In this document: positions 53,227 to 61,611 of the stretch, in pieces | Layout: every line of letters begins with the position of its first letter | Position numbering within the stretch: position 1 is the stretch's first letter | Assembly: GCA_903891415.1 (NCBI GenBank) | Contig: CAITEH010000058.1 | Coordinates: 1 to 64,000, forward strand | Source: Candidatus Firestoneibacteriota bacterium | GTDB lineage: Bacteria > Oederibacteriota > D2-FULL-39-29 | Direction of reading: 5' to 3' | Length of the DNA: 64,000 nt | The notes under the pieces: model-generated | Database searches by the model: none | What the model saw: the letters and a program-made list of their open reading frames with translations, nothing else | Told to the model about the DNA's origin: nothing | Position numbers and translations under genes: made by a program

Positions 53227-55227
53227 ATGTCCACCGAACAATTCACCTTTCATAATCTTGGTATTGATATTCGTATTCTCGAGCTTCTCGATAAATTGGG
53301 TTTTGTTATCCCCACGCCGATCCAGCGAAAAGCTATACCGGCAGCGGTTGCAGGCAAAGATATTATTGGAGTAGCCCAGACAGGCACAGGTAAAACCCTG
53401 GCATTTGGAATTCCAATGCTGCAGCAGCTTGCTTTGCACGGAGGCAAGGGGCTGGTGCTGGTGCCTACCCGGGAACTCGCCATTCAGGTCAATGAAACCC
53501 TGGAAAAATTGGCGCCTGCTTTTGGCTTTAATAGCGCGGTACTTATAGGCGGAGTTTCCGTTTATTCCCAGATAAAAGACCTTAAAAAAACCCCAGCGAT
53601 AATAATTGCCACACCCGGAAGATTAAACGACCTGCTGAACAGGAACCTTATTCACCTTAACGAATTTAAAATGCTGATACTTGATGAAGCTGACAGGATG
53701 CTGGATATGGGTTTTCTGCCCCAAATCGAGATCATTATCAGGCGCATTCCCAAAGAACGGCATACTATGCTTTTTTCCGCAACGATACCGCAGGGAATAA
53801 TTGAGATCGCGGCTAATTACATGAAAAACCCGGTTCATATAGAAGTAGCCCCCTCCGGCACGGCAGCGGCCAACGTAACCCAGGAATTGTTCGTAGTAAA
53901 AAGAGAACATAAAGGAAAACTCCTGACGGAACTGCTGAAAAAATACACGGGTTCCATTCTTATTTTTACCCGGACCAAAAGGGGCGCGAGCAAAGTCACA
54001 AAATTATTGAAGTCTTTCGACCACAAAGCAGCAGAGATCCATTCCGACAGGAGCCAGTCCCAGCGAAAAGAAGCGCTGGACCGTTTTAAAAATGGCAGGT
54101 ACAGGATACTAACGGCCACCGACATCGCTTCCCGCGGAATTGATGTTTCGGGTATTGAACTTGTTATCAATTATGACATTCCAGAGGATCCCGAAAATTA
54201 TATACACAGGATCGGCCGCACCGGCAGAGCGGGAAAAACTGGCCATGCAATATCTTTCGCTACCCCGGAACAGGGCGCGGACATTAAAAACATTGAAAAG
54301 ATAATGCGGCATTCCATCCCTCTTGCCACACATCCTAATGTACCGGCAGAGAAGCTTTCCGGTTCGCACCCCGCGCCGGTGTCAGGAAAACCGCAGCACA
54401 AAATTTGGAATAATAATAAATTCGCGCAGAAAAAAGAATTAAGGCCTTTACACGGGAGCAGGAACGTTTCTATCGTCCTTCCGGGTGCTTCCGTACCGGC
54501 AGCTCTTTCCGCAAACAATACTGTTTTGGCGGCGAAAAAGATATCTAAAAGTAAATACAACACAAAATCCTGGAAAGATTATCAAAGCAAACCTTTTATA
54601 GAATCCCCCTCGCGCCGCGGCAGGACTCAACGGAGCGAAGATAAAACGGCTTTTCCGCACAAGCCGGCATCAGAAAACCGGCAAGCAAAGCCTCATACAG
54701 AAAGCAGAGAAGCCAGGCCCGGGTTCCCGCATAAAACTTTCGATAAACCTTACACAAAATCTCACACCGGAAGAAGAGAAGACAGGCCTTCTTTTTCGCA
54801 CAAAACTTTCGACAGAAACAGTCAAAAACCCCGGTCAGGAAACAGGTTTGAAAGCAACGAAGGCTGGAAAAGTTCCGGCAACGAAAACAGATTTACACGG
54901 AGCAAGGATAACCACTTTAAAGGCAAACCTTCGTTTCATAGCAGTAAGTTCCAAAACAGCGAAAGCAAATCTTTTCACGACAGGCCTTCCCGGGGCACAG
55001 AAGTTAGAAAAGACACAAAACCTTATCAGTCAGGGAACAGGTTTGAAAGTAACGAGGGCTGGAAAAGGCCGGCACCGGAAAACAAATACGCGCGCCGTGA
55101 ACATAGACCTTTCAAAGGCAAAGCCGCGTTTGGTAAAAGCAGGTACCACAGCGTTGAACGCAGGCCCTTTTACGGTAAACGGAATAACACCAGCGGAGTA
55201 AAAAGAGACGACAACAAGGATCTGTAG
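53227..55227 (+). CDS. DEAD-box RNA helicase (RhlE-like) with long basic tail
   Basis: 666 residues. Core 1-370 with all motifs: Q motif around F8-Q33, AQTGTGKT (50-57), PTRELA (80-85), DEAD (153-156), SAT (184-186), RGID and HRIGRTGR (327-334). The order and the short N-terminus fit RhlE. The tail from ~375 is disordered, Lys/Arg/Ser/Asn-rich, and has at least two ~60-residue repeats starting SGNRFESNEGWK, plus a repeated HKTFD motif; such tails bind RNA. Role: ATP-dependent RNA unwinding in ribosome assembly or mRNA decay. No Shine-Dalgarno; a -10 box lies 6 nt before the ATG. Followed by the tRNA region. Confidence 0.9.
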   Translation: MSTEQFTFHNLGIDIRILELLDKLGFVIPTPIQRKAIPAAVAGKDIIGVAQTGTGKTLAFGIPMLQQLALHGGKGLVLVPTRELAIQVNETLEKLAPAFGFNSAVLIGGVSVYSQIKDLKKTPAIIIATPGRLNDLLNRNLIHLNEFKMLILDEADRMLDMGFLPQIEIIIRRIPKERHTMLFSATIPQGIIEIAANYMKNPVHIEVAPSGTAAANVTQELFVVKREHKGKLLTELLKKYTGSILIFTRTKRGASKVTKLLKSFDHKAAEIHSDRSQSQRKEALDRFKNGRYRILTATDIASRGIDVSGIELVINYDIPEDPENYIHRIGRTGRAGKTGHAISFATPEQGADIKNIEKIMRHSIPLATHPNVPAEKLSGSHPAPVSGKPQHKIWNNNKFAQKKELRPLHGSRNVSIVLPGASVPAALSANNTVLAAKKISKSKYNTKSWKDYQSKPFIESPSRRGRTQRSEDKTAFPHKPASENRQAKPHTESREARPGFPHKTFDKPYTKSHTGRREDRPSFSHKTFDRNSQKPRSGNRFESNEGWKSSGNENRFTRSKDNHFKGKPSFHSSKFQNSESKSFHDRPSRGTEVRKDTKPYQSGNRFESNEGWKRPAPENKYARREHRPFKGKAAFGKSRYHSVERRPFYGKRNNTSGVKRDDNKDL

Positions 55228-55442
55228 AAAGATTCCACTGATTGCAATGCTTTTGGATTCCACTGATGTGAGCTTACAAATTATGGAAGCCTAAGACCAT
55301 TACCTGCCAATTCACAAAAACCTGCTATTCCCCCTAATACCTTAAATACTTTCTAAATATATATTTTCTCTATTTTAACTTCCCCCGACAAATCCTGGGA
55401 TATATTATCACATAACACGGACTATTTATAAGGAGAATAGTA

Positions 55443-55471
55443 ATGAGAATTCCAATGATATTTGGTATAAT
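55443..55471 (+). promoter_or_regulatory. Promoter ahead of the tRNA-Ser region
   Basis: ATGAGA (55443-55448), 17-bp spacer, perfect TATAAT (55466-55471), 20 bp before the first copy of the tRNA 5' end. Confidence 0.55.
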
Positions 55472-55490
55472 ATCTCTTTGTATTTGGACA

Positions 55491-55610
55491 GGAGAAGTCG
55501 CCTAGTTGGTCATACTTTGCGTTCATATCCTAAGGATATGAGATAATGTCTTTCCTCCCAAAGGAGGGTGCCCAGGGAGGATACTCCTTGGGTCTCAAAC
55601 TGGTTTGAGA
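55491..55610 (+). ncRNA. Partial tRNA-Ser copy followed by four hairpins
   Basis: 55491-55511 repeats the first 21 nt of the tRNA at 55657 exactly. Then four hairpins follow in 90 nt: 55523-55541 (TCATATCC/GGATATGA), 55554-55567 (CCTCC/GGAGG), 55571-55592 (9-bp stem with one G-U, GATA loop) and 55593-55610 (TCTCAAAC/GTTTGAGA). No protein frame fits. Transcription is expected from the promoter at 55443. Whether it is a functional RNA, a processed leader or a decayed tRNA is unknown. Confidence 0.4.
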
Positions 55611-55656
55611 TTGCCTGCACTTTGGGAAACGATATTTGATAATACTGGTTGAGCAC

Positions 55657-55745
55657 GGAGAAGTCGCCTAGTTGGTCTATGGCGCACGCCTGGAAAGCGT
55701 GTAAACCTCACGGTTTCGAGGGTTCGAATCCCTCCTTCTCCGCCA
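55657..55745 (+). tRNA. tRNA-Ser (anticodon GGA)
   Basis: 89 nt with encoded CCA. Acceptor GGAGAAG pairs with CTTCTCC, discriminator G. D arm GCC...GGC, anticodon stem CACGC/GCGTG with loop CTGGAAA (anticodon GGA, reads UCC and UCU), long class II variable arm (AACCTCACGGTTTC) and T arm GAGGG-TTCGAAT-CCCTC. A repeat of its 5' 21 nt lies 166 bp upstream. Confidence 0.95.
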
Positions 55746-55768
55746 AAATTTGGCCCAGGCGAAATTTT

Positions 55769-55782
55769 GGCGAGATCTCGCC
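55769..55782. repeat. GGCGAGATCTCGCC palindrome, copy 1
   Basis: Perfect 14-bp palindrome preceded by a longer inverted repeat (CGCCAAAATTT at 55741-55751 with AAATTTTGGCG at 55762-55772) that overlaps the tRNA 3' end. A second copy with the same TTTGGCG lead-in is at 59037. Confidence 0.6.
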
Positions 55783-55971
55783 CGTCTATAGCGAGGCGGA
55801 TCCGCCACCTTAATGTATGTTTTATGTTAATATATTACCATTCACTTCGTTCAGATTTGTGACGGCGCAATTGGGCGATCGAGAATAGATAATAGATAAA
55901 ACTGTCCAATTGCGGTCTATTATCTATTGTTCTATTTTCAAGGTGTCTTGTTGAGAAAGGGTATATCCGTA

Positions 55972-56289
55972 ATGAAAATAACCGGCTCAAGAATAGGTCT
56001 GACATTAGTTTTAGTATATCTGGGGCTTTTCTTTCTATTTTCCTATTACGCAGCACAAAATAGTCACGACGCATTTTGCGGTCTGCCTGCAGTTGTTATC
56101 ACTCTTCCCTGGAGTGCTATGCTTATTCCTCTCTATTTAATATCAGGATACATTCCGTGGTATGAGAAATTCGCCGGCACCCCTGTCATTTATATTTTTT
56201 TTGCCATGCTGGGACTTCTCCCGGCAGCATTAATTAACACCTGGATCATTTATAAATTTGCAAAGCGTATAGGGAGGCATTCAAAATAA
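55972..56289 (+). CDS. Small membrane protein, unknown
   Basis: 105 residues from ATG 55972 (MKITGSRIGLTLVLVYL); a TTG start 45 nt upstream is possible. About three membrane helices: 8-27 (LTLVLVYLGLFFLFSYY), ~40-60 (VVITLPWSAMLIPLYLIS) and ~72-95 (PVIYIFFAMLGLLPAALIN), with a basic C-terminus (KFAKRIGRHSK). No family recognised. Ends 1 bp before the next gene, so the two are translated together. Confidence 0.65.
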   Translation: MKITGSRIGLTLVLVYLGLFFLFSYYAAQNSHDAFCGLPAVVITLPWSAMLIPLYLISGYIPWYEKFAGTPVIYIFFAMLGLLPAALINTWIIYKFAKRIGRHSK

Positions 56290-56290
56290 T

Positions 56291-57040
56291 ATGAAAAAAC
56301 TTCTCAACTGGCAAATCCTGCTTTCTCTGCTTCTGATAACACTTGCTTTCGGCTTTTACGCTTTGGATTATTTTTTGTTCGGACAGCTGAAAGATATAAT
56401 TTTTTACAGTCTCATTGACATTGCCTTCCTTTTCTTAAGCGGACTGATCGTAATGCTCTTCCTGCACCGCCTGCTGGAATACAGGGAAAAGCAGTCCCTT
56501 TTCAAAAAGCTGAATATGGTGATCGGCGCTTTCTTCAGCGAGGCAGGGATAGAACTCCTCAGGCAATGTTCCGGCTATGAATGCGCTCAGGAGAATATTT
56601 ACCGGGAGCTCCTGATCACGGGCGGGTGGACGGAAAAAGATTTTCTGGCCGCAAAAAAGAAAATTTCAGGTTCAGCGCTGCAGGTAAAATGCGGGCCGGA
56701 AGACCTTGAGAAACTTAAAGTTCTGCTTATGTCAAAACAAGCTTTCCTTATAGGACTTCTCGGGAACCCGAATCTGCTTGAACATGAAGCCTTCACGGAC
56801 CTGCTCTGGGCGGTCTTTCATCTGGCTGATGAGCTGGCGCATAGAAACACACTTAGAGACCTGCCCGGGAGCGATTACAAACATCTATTTGGCGATATAG
56901 ACAGGGCGTACAGCCGTCTGATAATACAATGGCTTGATCATATGAACCATCTAAAAAATGATTACCCTTACCTGTTTTCCCTGGCTTTGAGGACAAATCC
57001 GTTCGATAAGAAAGCCGAGGTCACTATTTATAAAAATTAA
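56291..57040 (+). CDS. Two-helix membrane-anchored protein, unknown
   Basis: 249 residues. Two hydrophobic helices (~8-30 and ~38-60) are followed by ~185 soluble, helix-rich residues with charged surfaces (LFKKLNMVIGAFFSEAGIE, DLLWAVFHLADELAHR, HLFGDIDRAYSRLI). The soluble part is probably cytoplasmic. No enzyme motif recognised; the HLADEL and four-helix look recall sensor dimerisation helices, but there is no kinase domain. Follows the small membrane protein by 1 bp and overlaps the convergent PIG-L gene by 4 bp. Confidence 0.7.
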   Translation: MKKLLNWQILLSLLLITLAFGFYALDYFLFGQLKDIIFYSLIDIAFLFLSGLIVMLFLHRLLEYREKQSLFKKLNMVIGAFFSEAGIELLRQCSGYECAQENIYRELLITGGWTEKDFLAAKKKISGSALQVKCGPEDLEKLKVLLMSKQAFLIGLLGNPNLLEHEAFTDLLWAVFHLADELAHRNTLRDLPGSDYKHLFGDIDRAYSRLIIQWLDHMNHLKNDYPYLFSLALRTNPFDKKAEVTIYKN

Positions 57041-57735
57041 TTGTCCGGGAATTGCGAAAGAGTATTTGTTTCGGCTATGCAGAAAGCTTCAAAAGTTTTC
57101 TTTCTGTTCTTCTTTATTGTCTCCACCTCTTTTCTAAAATCCTCCGCCGTTTTTCTAAAGACGGTATACTGCGATCTCTGGGTGGCCCAGGCTTCAATTT
57201 CTTTTTCCGCGTGCTCCGTCACGTCAAAGAGCACATACGGCAGGTCATAAATCACCGGCTTAAAATCATAAGCATGCGCTTTAAAGTAATATAGATGGGG
57301 CTTGGCACAGGGCGTTCCCAGCTCGGCGGCAACGGGCTCGCAGGCATGAAAATAGGCATCCCGTACCAGTCTGTGGGTGTTCCGGTGATCCCTGTGCACA
57401 TCTCTGGGGCCGTGAGTAAAGATAGCTTCCGGCCTGTATTTTCTGATAAATCTTATGCACTTCTTAAGGTTTTCCTTTGTATTGACCAGATCCATATCCC
57501 GGGCTCCCAGGTATTCCCGCTTCTTTATCCCGAGCAGCCTGTCGCAAGCTTTGGCTTCTTTTTTTCTTATTGCAACAATTTTGTTCTTTAGTTTCGGGTC
57601 CGGGTAGCCTTCCGAACCGTCGGTCATGGTGACCAGGGTAACTTCAACGCCCATTGAGGATAATTTTGCTATAGTCCGGGCCATTTCCATTTCATCGTCG
57701 GGATGAGACCCGAAAACCATTATTCTTTTATACAT
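57037..57735 (-). CDS. PIG-L (LmbE-like) family deacetylase
   Basis: 232 residues. GSHPDDEME at 9-17 (zinc ligands His, Asp, Asp) and the second zinc motif HGPRDVHRDHRNTH near 107-120 are diagnostic. Family enzymes remove N-acetyl from GlcNAc-containing glycans, mycothiol precursors or small metabolites. Cytoplasmic. GGAGG lies 6 nt before ATG 57735, with a promoter almost touching it. Convergent with the membrane protein, and on the strand of the URO-D/GH4 genes. Confidence 0.9.
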   Translation of the reverse strand: MYKRIMVFGSHPDDEMEMARTIAKLSSMGVEVTLVTMTDGSEGYPDPKLKNKIVAIRKKEAKACDRLLGIKKREYLGARDMDLVNTKENLKKCIRFIRKYRPEAIFTHGPRDVHRDHRNTHRLVRDAYFHACEPVAAELGTPCAKPHLYYFKAHAYDFKPVIYDLPYVLFDVTEHAEKEIEAWATQRSQYTVFRKTAEDFRKEVETIKKNRKKTFEAFCIAETNTLSQFPDN

Positions 57736-57746
57736 AACAACCTCCG

Positions 57747-57774
57747 ATTATAATCAAACAACAAATAATGACAA
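57747..57774 (-). promoter_or_regulatory. Promoter close to the PIG-L start
   Basis: TTGTCA (57774-57769), 16-bp spacer, perfect TATAAT (57752-57747). Only 11 nt lie between the -10 and the ATG, so the 5' leader would be a few nucleotides and may cut into the Shine-Dalgarno. Confidence 0.65.
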
Positions 57775-57823
57775 CTCTTTTCCGCCGTTATTATACATTA
57801 TTAATTATCTATCATCCATTATT

Positions 57824-58885
57824 TTATTTACCAAATCCGTACTCTAATCCCGCTTCATATAGCGCCAGGATATTTTCCACGGGAGACACCGTCTGTATGT
57901 TATGGCAGGGGCCTAAAATATAGCCGCCATTTTTTCCCAGTATTTCGATATTCTCTCTGACTTCTTTTTTTACCTCGGCGGCAGTGCCAAAAGGCAGGGT
58001 TTGCTGGTTATCAACACCGCTATGGAACACGAGTTTATCTCCAAAATCCTTTTTCAGGCCTTCTCTTGCCATCCCGTTACAGCGCCATTGAATGGGATTT
58101 AGTATATCTATACCGATCTCTATCAAGCCGGGAATTATTTTTCTGATTCCGCCGTCGGAGTGATGAAAAGCGTAAGCACCCGCCCCGTGGACCAGGGTTA
58201 TCATCTTTGTCATGTAAGGAAAGAAATACTCCCTGATGTGCGCCGGAGAATACATCAGGTCTTCCTGGCTGCCCATATCTTCAGCCACATAGCTGTAAAA
58301 TACTTTACCGGGAATTGCCTCATAGATCCTTTTTGTATTTTCGTATGCCAAATTGTATAACTTGCCCAGTATATAATGCACCATCTCCGGATTAGCGGCC
58401 AGATCTATAAACGCCTGTTCGTCTCCCCTCAAATTTTTGTAGGTTAGGAACGGCTCACTCCCTCCTCCGCAAATAGGACGGTCTTCCTTTCCTTTCAATT
58501 GGCTCAGAATGCCTGAATAGTCATACCAATCAGCGCTGGGCCACTTGTAATTCTTTTCTATCTCTTCGACAGTTTCGTACTTTGCCAGGGGCGAAGAGGT
58601 TATCTCTTCGTAGGAACCTGTACCATAGCCGACTGTCCTGTAGGTAATTCCGAATATATCGGTACCCTGCGGAGGTTTTGGCCCCGTATATTCTGGCCCA
58701 ACGCCGTGCGGGCGGTCTATGTGTAATTTCTTAAACACCTCGTCCATATTTGCCAGCCCCAGGTGTTTCATTAATTTTTCATTTACCTCCGGTGTTGCCC
58801 AGTAATCCATAGGAATACGGTCAGGTTTCTGTCTTTTTAAAACCGCCAGCCAGCGTTCTTTAGAGGTCATAGTTTCTTTCGGCAT
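57824..58885 (-). CDS. Uroporphyrinogen decarboxylase-like (URO-D) family protein
   Basis: 353 residues. TSKERWLAVLKRQKPDRIPMDYW is the usual start of URO-D-like/MtaA-type methyltransferase relatives (here given as its first part TSKERWLAVLKRQKPDR). HHSDGGIRKIIPGLIEIGID and FHSGVDNQQTLPFGT are the barrel strands near the active site, and ILGPCHNIQTVSPVENI the C-terminal signature. True HemE residues for porphyrin are not evident, so heme synthesis is unlikely. The family includes corrinoid-dependent methyl transfer proteins and many uncharacterised members in sugar clusters. AGGAGA precedes ATG 58885. Upstream on the same strand are a GH4 enzyme and another URO-D-like gene. Confidence 0.8.
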   Translation of the reverse strand: MPKETMTSKERWLAVLKRQKPDRIPMDYWATPEVNEKLMKHLGLANMDEVFKKLHIDRPHGVGPEYTGPKPPQGTDIFGITYRTVGYGTGSYEEITSSPLAKYETVEEIEKNYKWPSADWYDYSGILSQLKGKEDRPICGGGSEPFLTYKNLRGDEQAFIDLAANPEMVHYILGKLYNLAYENTKRIYEAIPGKVFYSYVAEDMGSQEDLMYSPAHIREYFFPYMTKMITLVHGAGAYAFHHSDGGIRKIIPGLIEIGIDILNPIQWRCNGMAREGLKKDFGDKLVFHSGVDNQQTLPFGTAAEVKKEVRENIEILGKNGGYILGPCHNIQTVSPVENILALYEAGLEYGFGK

Positions 58886-59036
58886 ACTTTCTCCTTTTGA
58901 AACAGATTAAGAAAACCAGCTAACGGATATACGGAAGTACAGCTAGCAACTTTTCACTTTGGTTGTCTGCCGTCATCTGCACATCTGTTCCTCTTTTTTC
59001 CGGGACCCGGTACCTGGTCCGCCAAAGCTTATCTTT

Positions 59037-59050
59037 GGCGAGATCTCGCC
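59037..59050. repeat. GGCGAGATCTCGCC palindrome, copy 2
   Basis: Identical 14-mer to 55769-55782, again inside a larger hairpin whose left arm is CGCCAAAG (from 59020) and right arm CTTTGGCG. Confidence 0.6.
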
Positions 59051-59071
59051 TTACGGAGAAAACCTGTTTTT

Positions 59072-60433
59072 CTAGTACTTCAACCTATAATTTTTAAATT
59101 GCGGCAGATAGGCCTTAGAAGCCATGAAGAGTTCATAAACCATCCGGTTTATTTCCTCCAGGCTCAAGACCGCCGAAGTCAAAGGATCAAAATATACGGC
59201 CTGGTAAACTTTATTCGGTTCACCTGAAAGCGCGCCCTCGACTGCCAGTTCCTCGCACCGCGCGCTTATATTGTTAAGCAGGGCCAGATGCGCCGGAAGC
59301 GCCCCGACGTGAACCGGCCTTAACCCGTTCCTTGAAGCTTCTACGGGAACTTCCACACAGCAGCCATAGGGAAGGTTATCTATCAGATTGAAGTTACGGA
59401 CATTCCCGTTAAATTCAAAGATATTGTTGTCGCCGAATACCGCGTTGAAGATATTGGCCGCGTACTCCAGCTTTCCGCCGAGTTTGGAGACCTTATCGCT
59501 TTTAATCCAATCGATGACCTCTTTTTTCCAAAGAGGCATGCCGTTAACTCTCTTTTCCCTGCCCAAATACATTTTTAAAATGAAAGCATACGCGCCGGGA
59601 TTCCAGCTTCCCGCCTTGCCTCCGCAATATTTTTTTATCAGCTCCGGCCGTTTTCTGAACCAGGCCACATACTCGGAATTATGCCCCGAGGATTCGGTCA
59701 CATAGTAGCCCATATGTCTGAACATTTCTATCCTCACCACATCCGAGTAGTAGTTCTTCTTTTCTTCCACGGCTTTGCGAAGGAGCGGATAGGCATCTTT
59801 TCCTTTCCAGTCAAAGGTCAGGAACCAGGACTGGTGGTTAATTCCGGCACACAAATAGGTGATCTCGTTGTAGGGCGCGTGTATCAGCTCCGCCATTTCC
59901 CGTGAAGTCCCCTGAACACTGTGGCAAAGCCCGGTAATGTTGAGTTTCGGGTAGGCGGCCTGCATCGCGCGACAGAGCATCGCCATCGGGTTGGTGTAAT
60001 TAAGAACTATCGCCTCCGGGCAGTATCTTGCAATATCTTTACAGATATCAAGCATCACCGGAATGGTTCGAAGCGCCCGGAACACCCCGGAACCCCCCCG
60101 TGTATCACCCACATTGATATCTACCCCGTATTTTTTGGGAATTTCTATATCATGCCGCCAGACCTGTACCCCGCCGGCGAGAATGGTTATCAAAACACCG
60201 TCGGCGCCCTGTAATGCTTCCTTCCTGCTTGTTGTTGCCACTATCTTTACGGGTTTATTAAAATACTCAACTATCCTTTCCACCGACTTCTTTGCCATAT
60301 CCAACCGTTCTTTATTTACATCCATAAGTGCTATCGTCGCATCCTCAAACGCGGGATAAGAAATAATATCAGCGACCAGGCCTCTGGTAAAACCCACACT
60401 TCCGGCACCTAGGAATGCAATTTTTTTGGACAT
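59072..60433 (-). CDS. GH4-family NAD-dependent glycosidase (alpha-galactosidase/glucuronidase type)
   Basis: 453 residues. NAD-binding IAFLGAGSVGFTRGLVADI (5-23), DVNKERLD, NYTNPM (145-150), the Mn ligand region GLCHSVQG with C170, and AGINHQSW with H200 are the GH4 hallmarks. GH4 enzymes oxidise C3 with NAD, eliminate, then hydrate, acting on alpha- or beta-linked sugars inside the cell. CHSVQG is the form seen in MelA-type alpha-galactosidases and alpha-glucuronidases. AGGAAG precedes ATG 60433. Placed between two URO-D-like genes on the same strand (gaps 186 and 49 bp). Confidence 0.9.
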   Translation of the reverse strand: MSKKIAFLGAGSVGFTRGLVADIISYPAFEDATIALMDVNKERLDMAKKSVERIVEYFNKPVKIVATTSRKEALQGADGVLITILAGGVQVWRHDIEIPKKYGVDINVGDTRGGSGVFRALRTIPVMLDICKDIARYCPEAIVLNYTNPMAMLCRAMQAAYPKLNITGLCHSVQGTSREMAELIHAPYNEITYLCAGINHQSWFLTFDWKGKDAYPLLRKAVEEKKNYYSDVVRIEMFRHMGYYVTESSGHNSEYVAWFRKRPELIKKYCGGKAGSWNPGAYAFILKMYLGREKRVNGMPLWKKEVIDWIKSDKVSKLGGKLEYAANIFNAVFGDNNIFEFNGNVRNFNLIDNLPYGCCVEVPVEASRNGLRPVHVGALPAHLALLNNISARCEELAVEGALSGEPNKVYQAVYFDPLTSAVLSLEEINRMVYELFMASKAYLPQFKNYRLKY

Positions 60434-60482
60434 GCTTTCTTCCTCACGGACCTAAATTATTTACCATGCTATGAACAAAATT

Positions 60483-61529
60483 TTAATTATATTTTTCAGC
60501 AAGTTTGACCAGTTCGTTGGCTTCTTCAACAGTTTCAACCTGAGTATCTATCCAGAGTCCTTCCCTTGGAAGAGTTTTAAGTGCCTCTTCTACTTCATTT
60601 GCCGGCATTGAAGCAAAAGCGCTTTTTCCTCCTTCAAGTATTTGCCTATAAACATCTTTCCAGTACATCCCGTCAGGTTTTCCCGCTCCGGGCACCCATT
60701 GAATAGCATCAATTTTTTTAAATTTCAGCAGCCGCGGCAGATGATGAAGAGCCCCGGTCCCGTCCAGGTGATAAATAGAATTATCCAGAAAATTTGTCAG
60801 GTCTTCAAGTTCAGGAGTTACAAATTTCTCAAACATATCCACCGAGATCATGCAGGAAAAATCACACTGCACGGGAAAATACTTTCCGGGAGACCAGACC
60901 GGAAGCCAGCCTGTTGACCCGCTGTACTTTGTATTCAAAAGCGCGTAACTTTCTTCAAACATCTTTTTGAAAGTCAGAGTCAGCTTGTTACGGCAGTACT
61001 CTACCAGTTCCGGCCTTTCCAGTAACTCAAAGCAGGTCTTTTCCGCACCAAGTACCATACTGATAACATCCATGGGTTGGATAAAGACCGGCATACCCGG
61101 CATTGAGATTTCAAGTAACGCTTTTTCAACTCTTAGCAGATTCTGCCACAGGCTGTTTTTGGGATCAAAATCTAAAGACATATTCTCAAGAGCATCGGTG
61201 CTATTATTAAACCAAACGGTATCGTAGTCCATGACCGGTTTCTGGCCCATAAAAACTCCCGGAAAAGCGTAGCCCAGCATAAAGCTATATTTAGGAATAG
61301 TTTCTGCGATAAAGTAAGAGTTCTTATAACGGTTTTTCAGTTCCTCCGTTAAGAATTCCGGATCACAATACATTGTTTCCGGATCCTTAGCTTTAAGAGC
61401 CGGCGCGGCACCGGGTTTTGGTTTGCTCACTCCAATGCTCATAGGTATTCTTTTGATATTCTTTCTTCCCCACCAGGCGCGCATCCTGGCTTCTGTTTCT
61501 TCCCAGTTATCTTTATATGGAACAAACAT
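60483..61529 (-). CDS. URO-D-like family protein, divergent
   Basis: 348 residues. Begins FVPYKDNWEETEARMRAWW, a form I associate with uroporphyrinogen-decarboxylase-like proteins of carbohydrate clusters. IYHLDGTGALHHLPRLL and AIQWVPGAGKP are the conserved later barrel strands. Only weakly similar to the other URO-D-like gene. Function unknown; a methyl- or carboxyl-transfer role is the family expectation. GGGGG precedes ATG 61529. 49 bp upstream of the GH4 gene, so probably co-transcribed. Confidence 0.75.
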   Translation of the reverse strand: MFVPYKDNWEETEARMRAWWGRKNIKRIPMSIGVSKPKPGAAPALKAKDPETMYCDPEFLTEELKNRYKNSYFIAETIPKYSFMLGYAFPGVFMGQKPVMDYDTVWFNNSTDALENMSLDFDPKNSLWQNLLRVEKALLEISMPGMPVFIQPMDVISMVLGAEKTCFELLERPELVEYCRNKLTLTFKKMFEESYALLNTKYSGSTGWLPVWSPGKYFPVQCDFSCMISVDMFEKFVTPELEDLTNFLDNSIYHLDGTGALHHLPRLLKFKKIDAIQWVPGAGKPDGMYWKDVYRQILEGGKSAFASMPANEVEEALKTLPREGLWIDTQVETVEEANELVKLAEKYN

Positions 61530-61611
61530 CCTTGCCCCCTATTTTTGACAGCCACTCCAGACACCATACTTTTTTTTAATTTTCAGGCGGAAACACTCTA
61601 CAGTTTACAGG

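Noticed and set aside
55443-55505. 20-codon frame with AAGGAGA before its ATG
   Set aside because: It overlaps the tRNA-region promoter and ends inside the tRNA 5' copy; more likely chance.
57824-58885. HemE (heme biosynthesis) annotation
   Set aside because: Only the general URO-D fold signatures are visible; context is carbohydrate use and no other heme gene is near.
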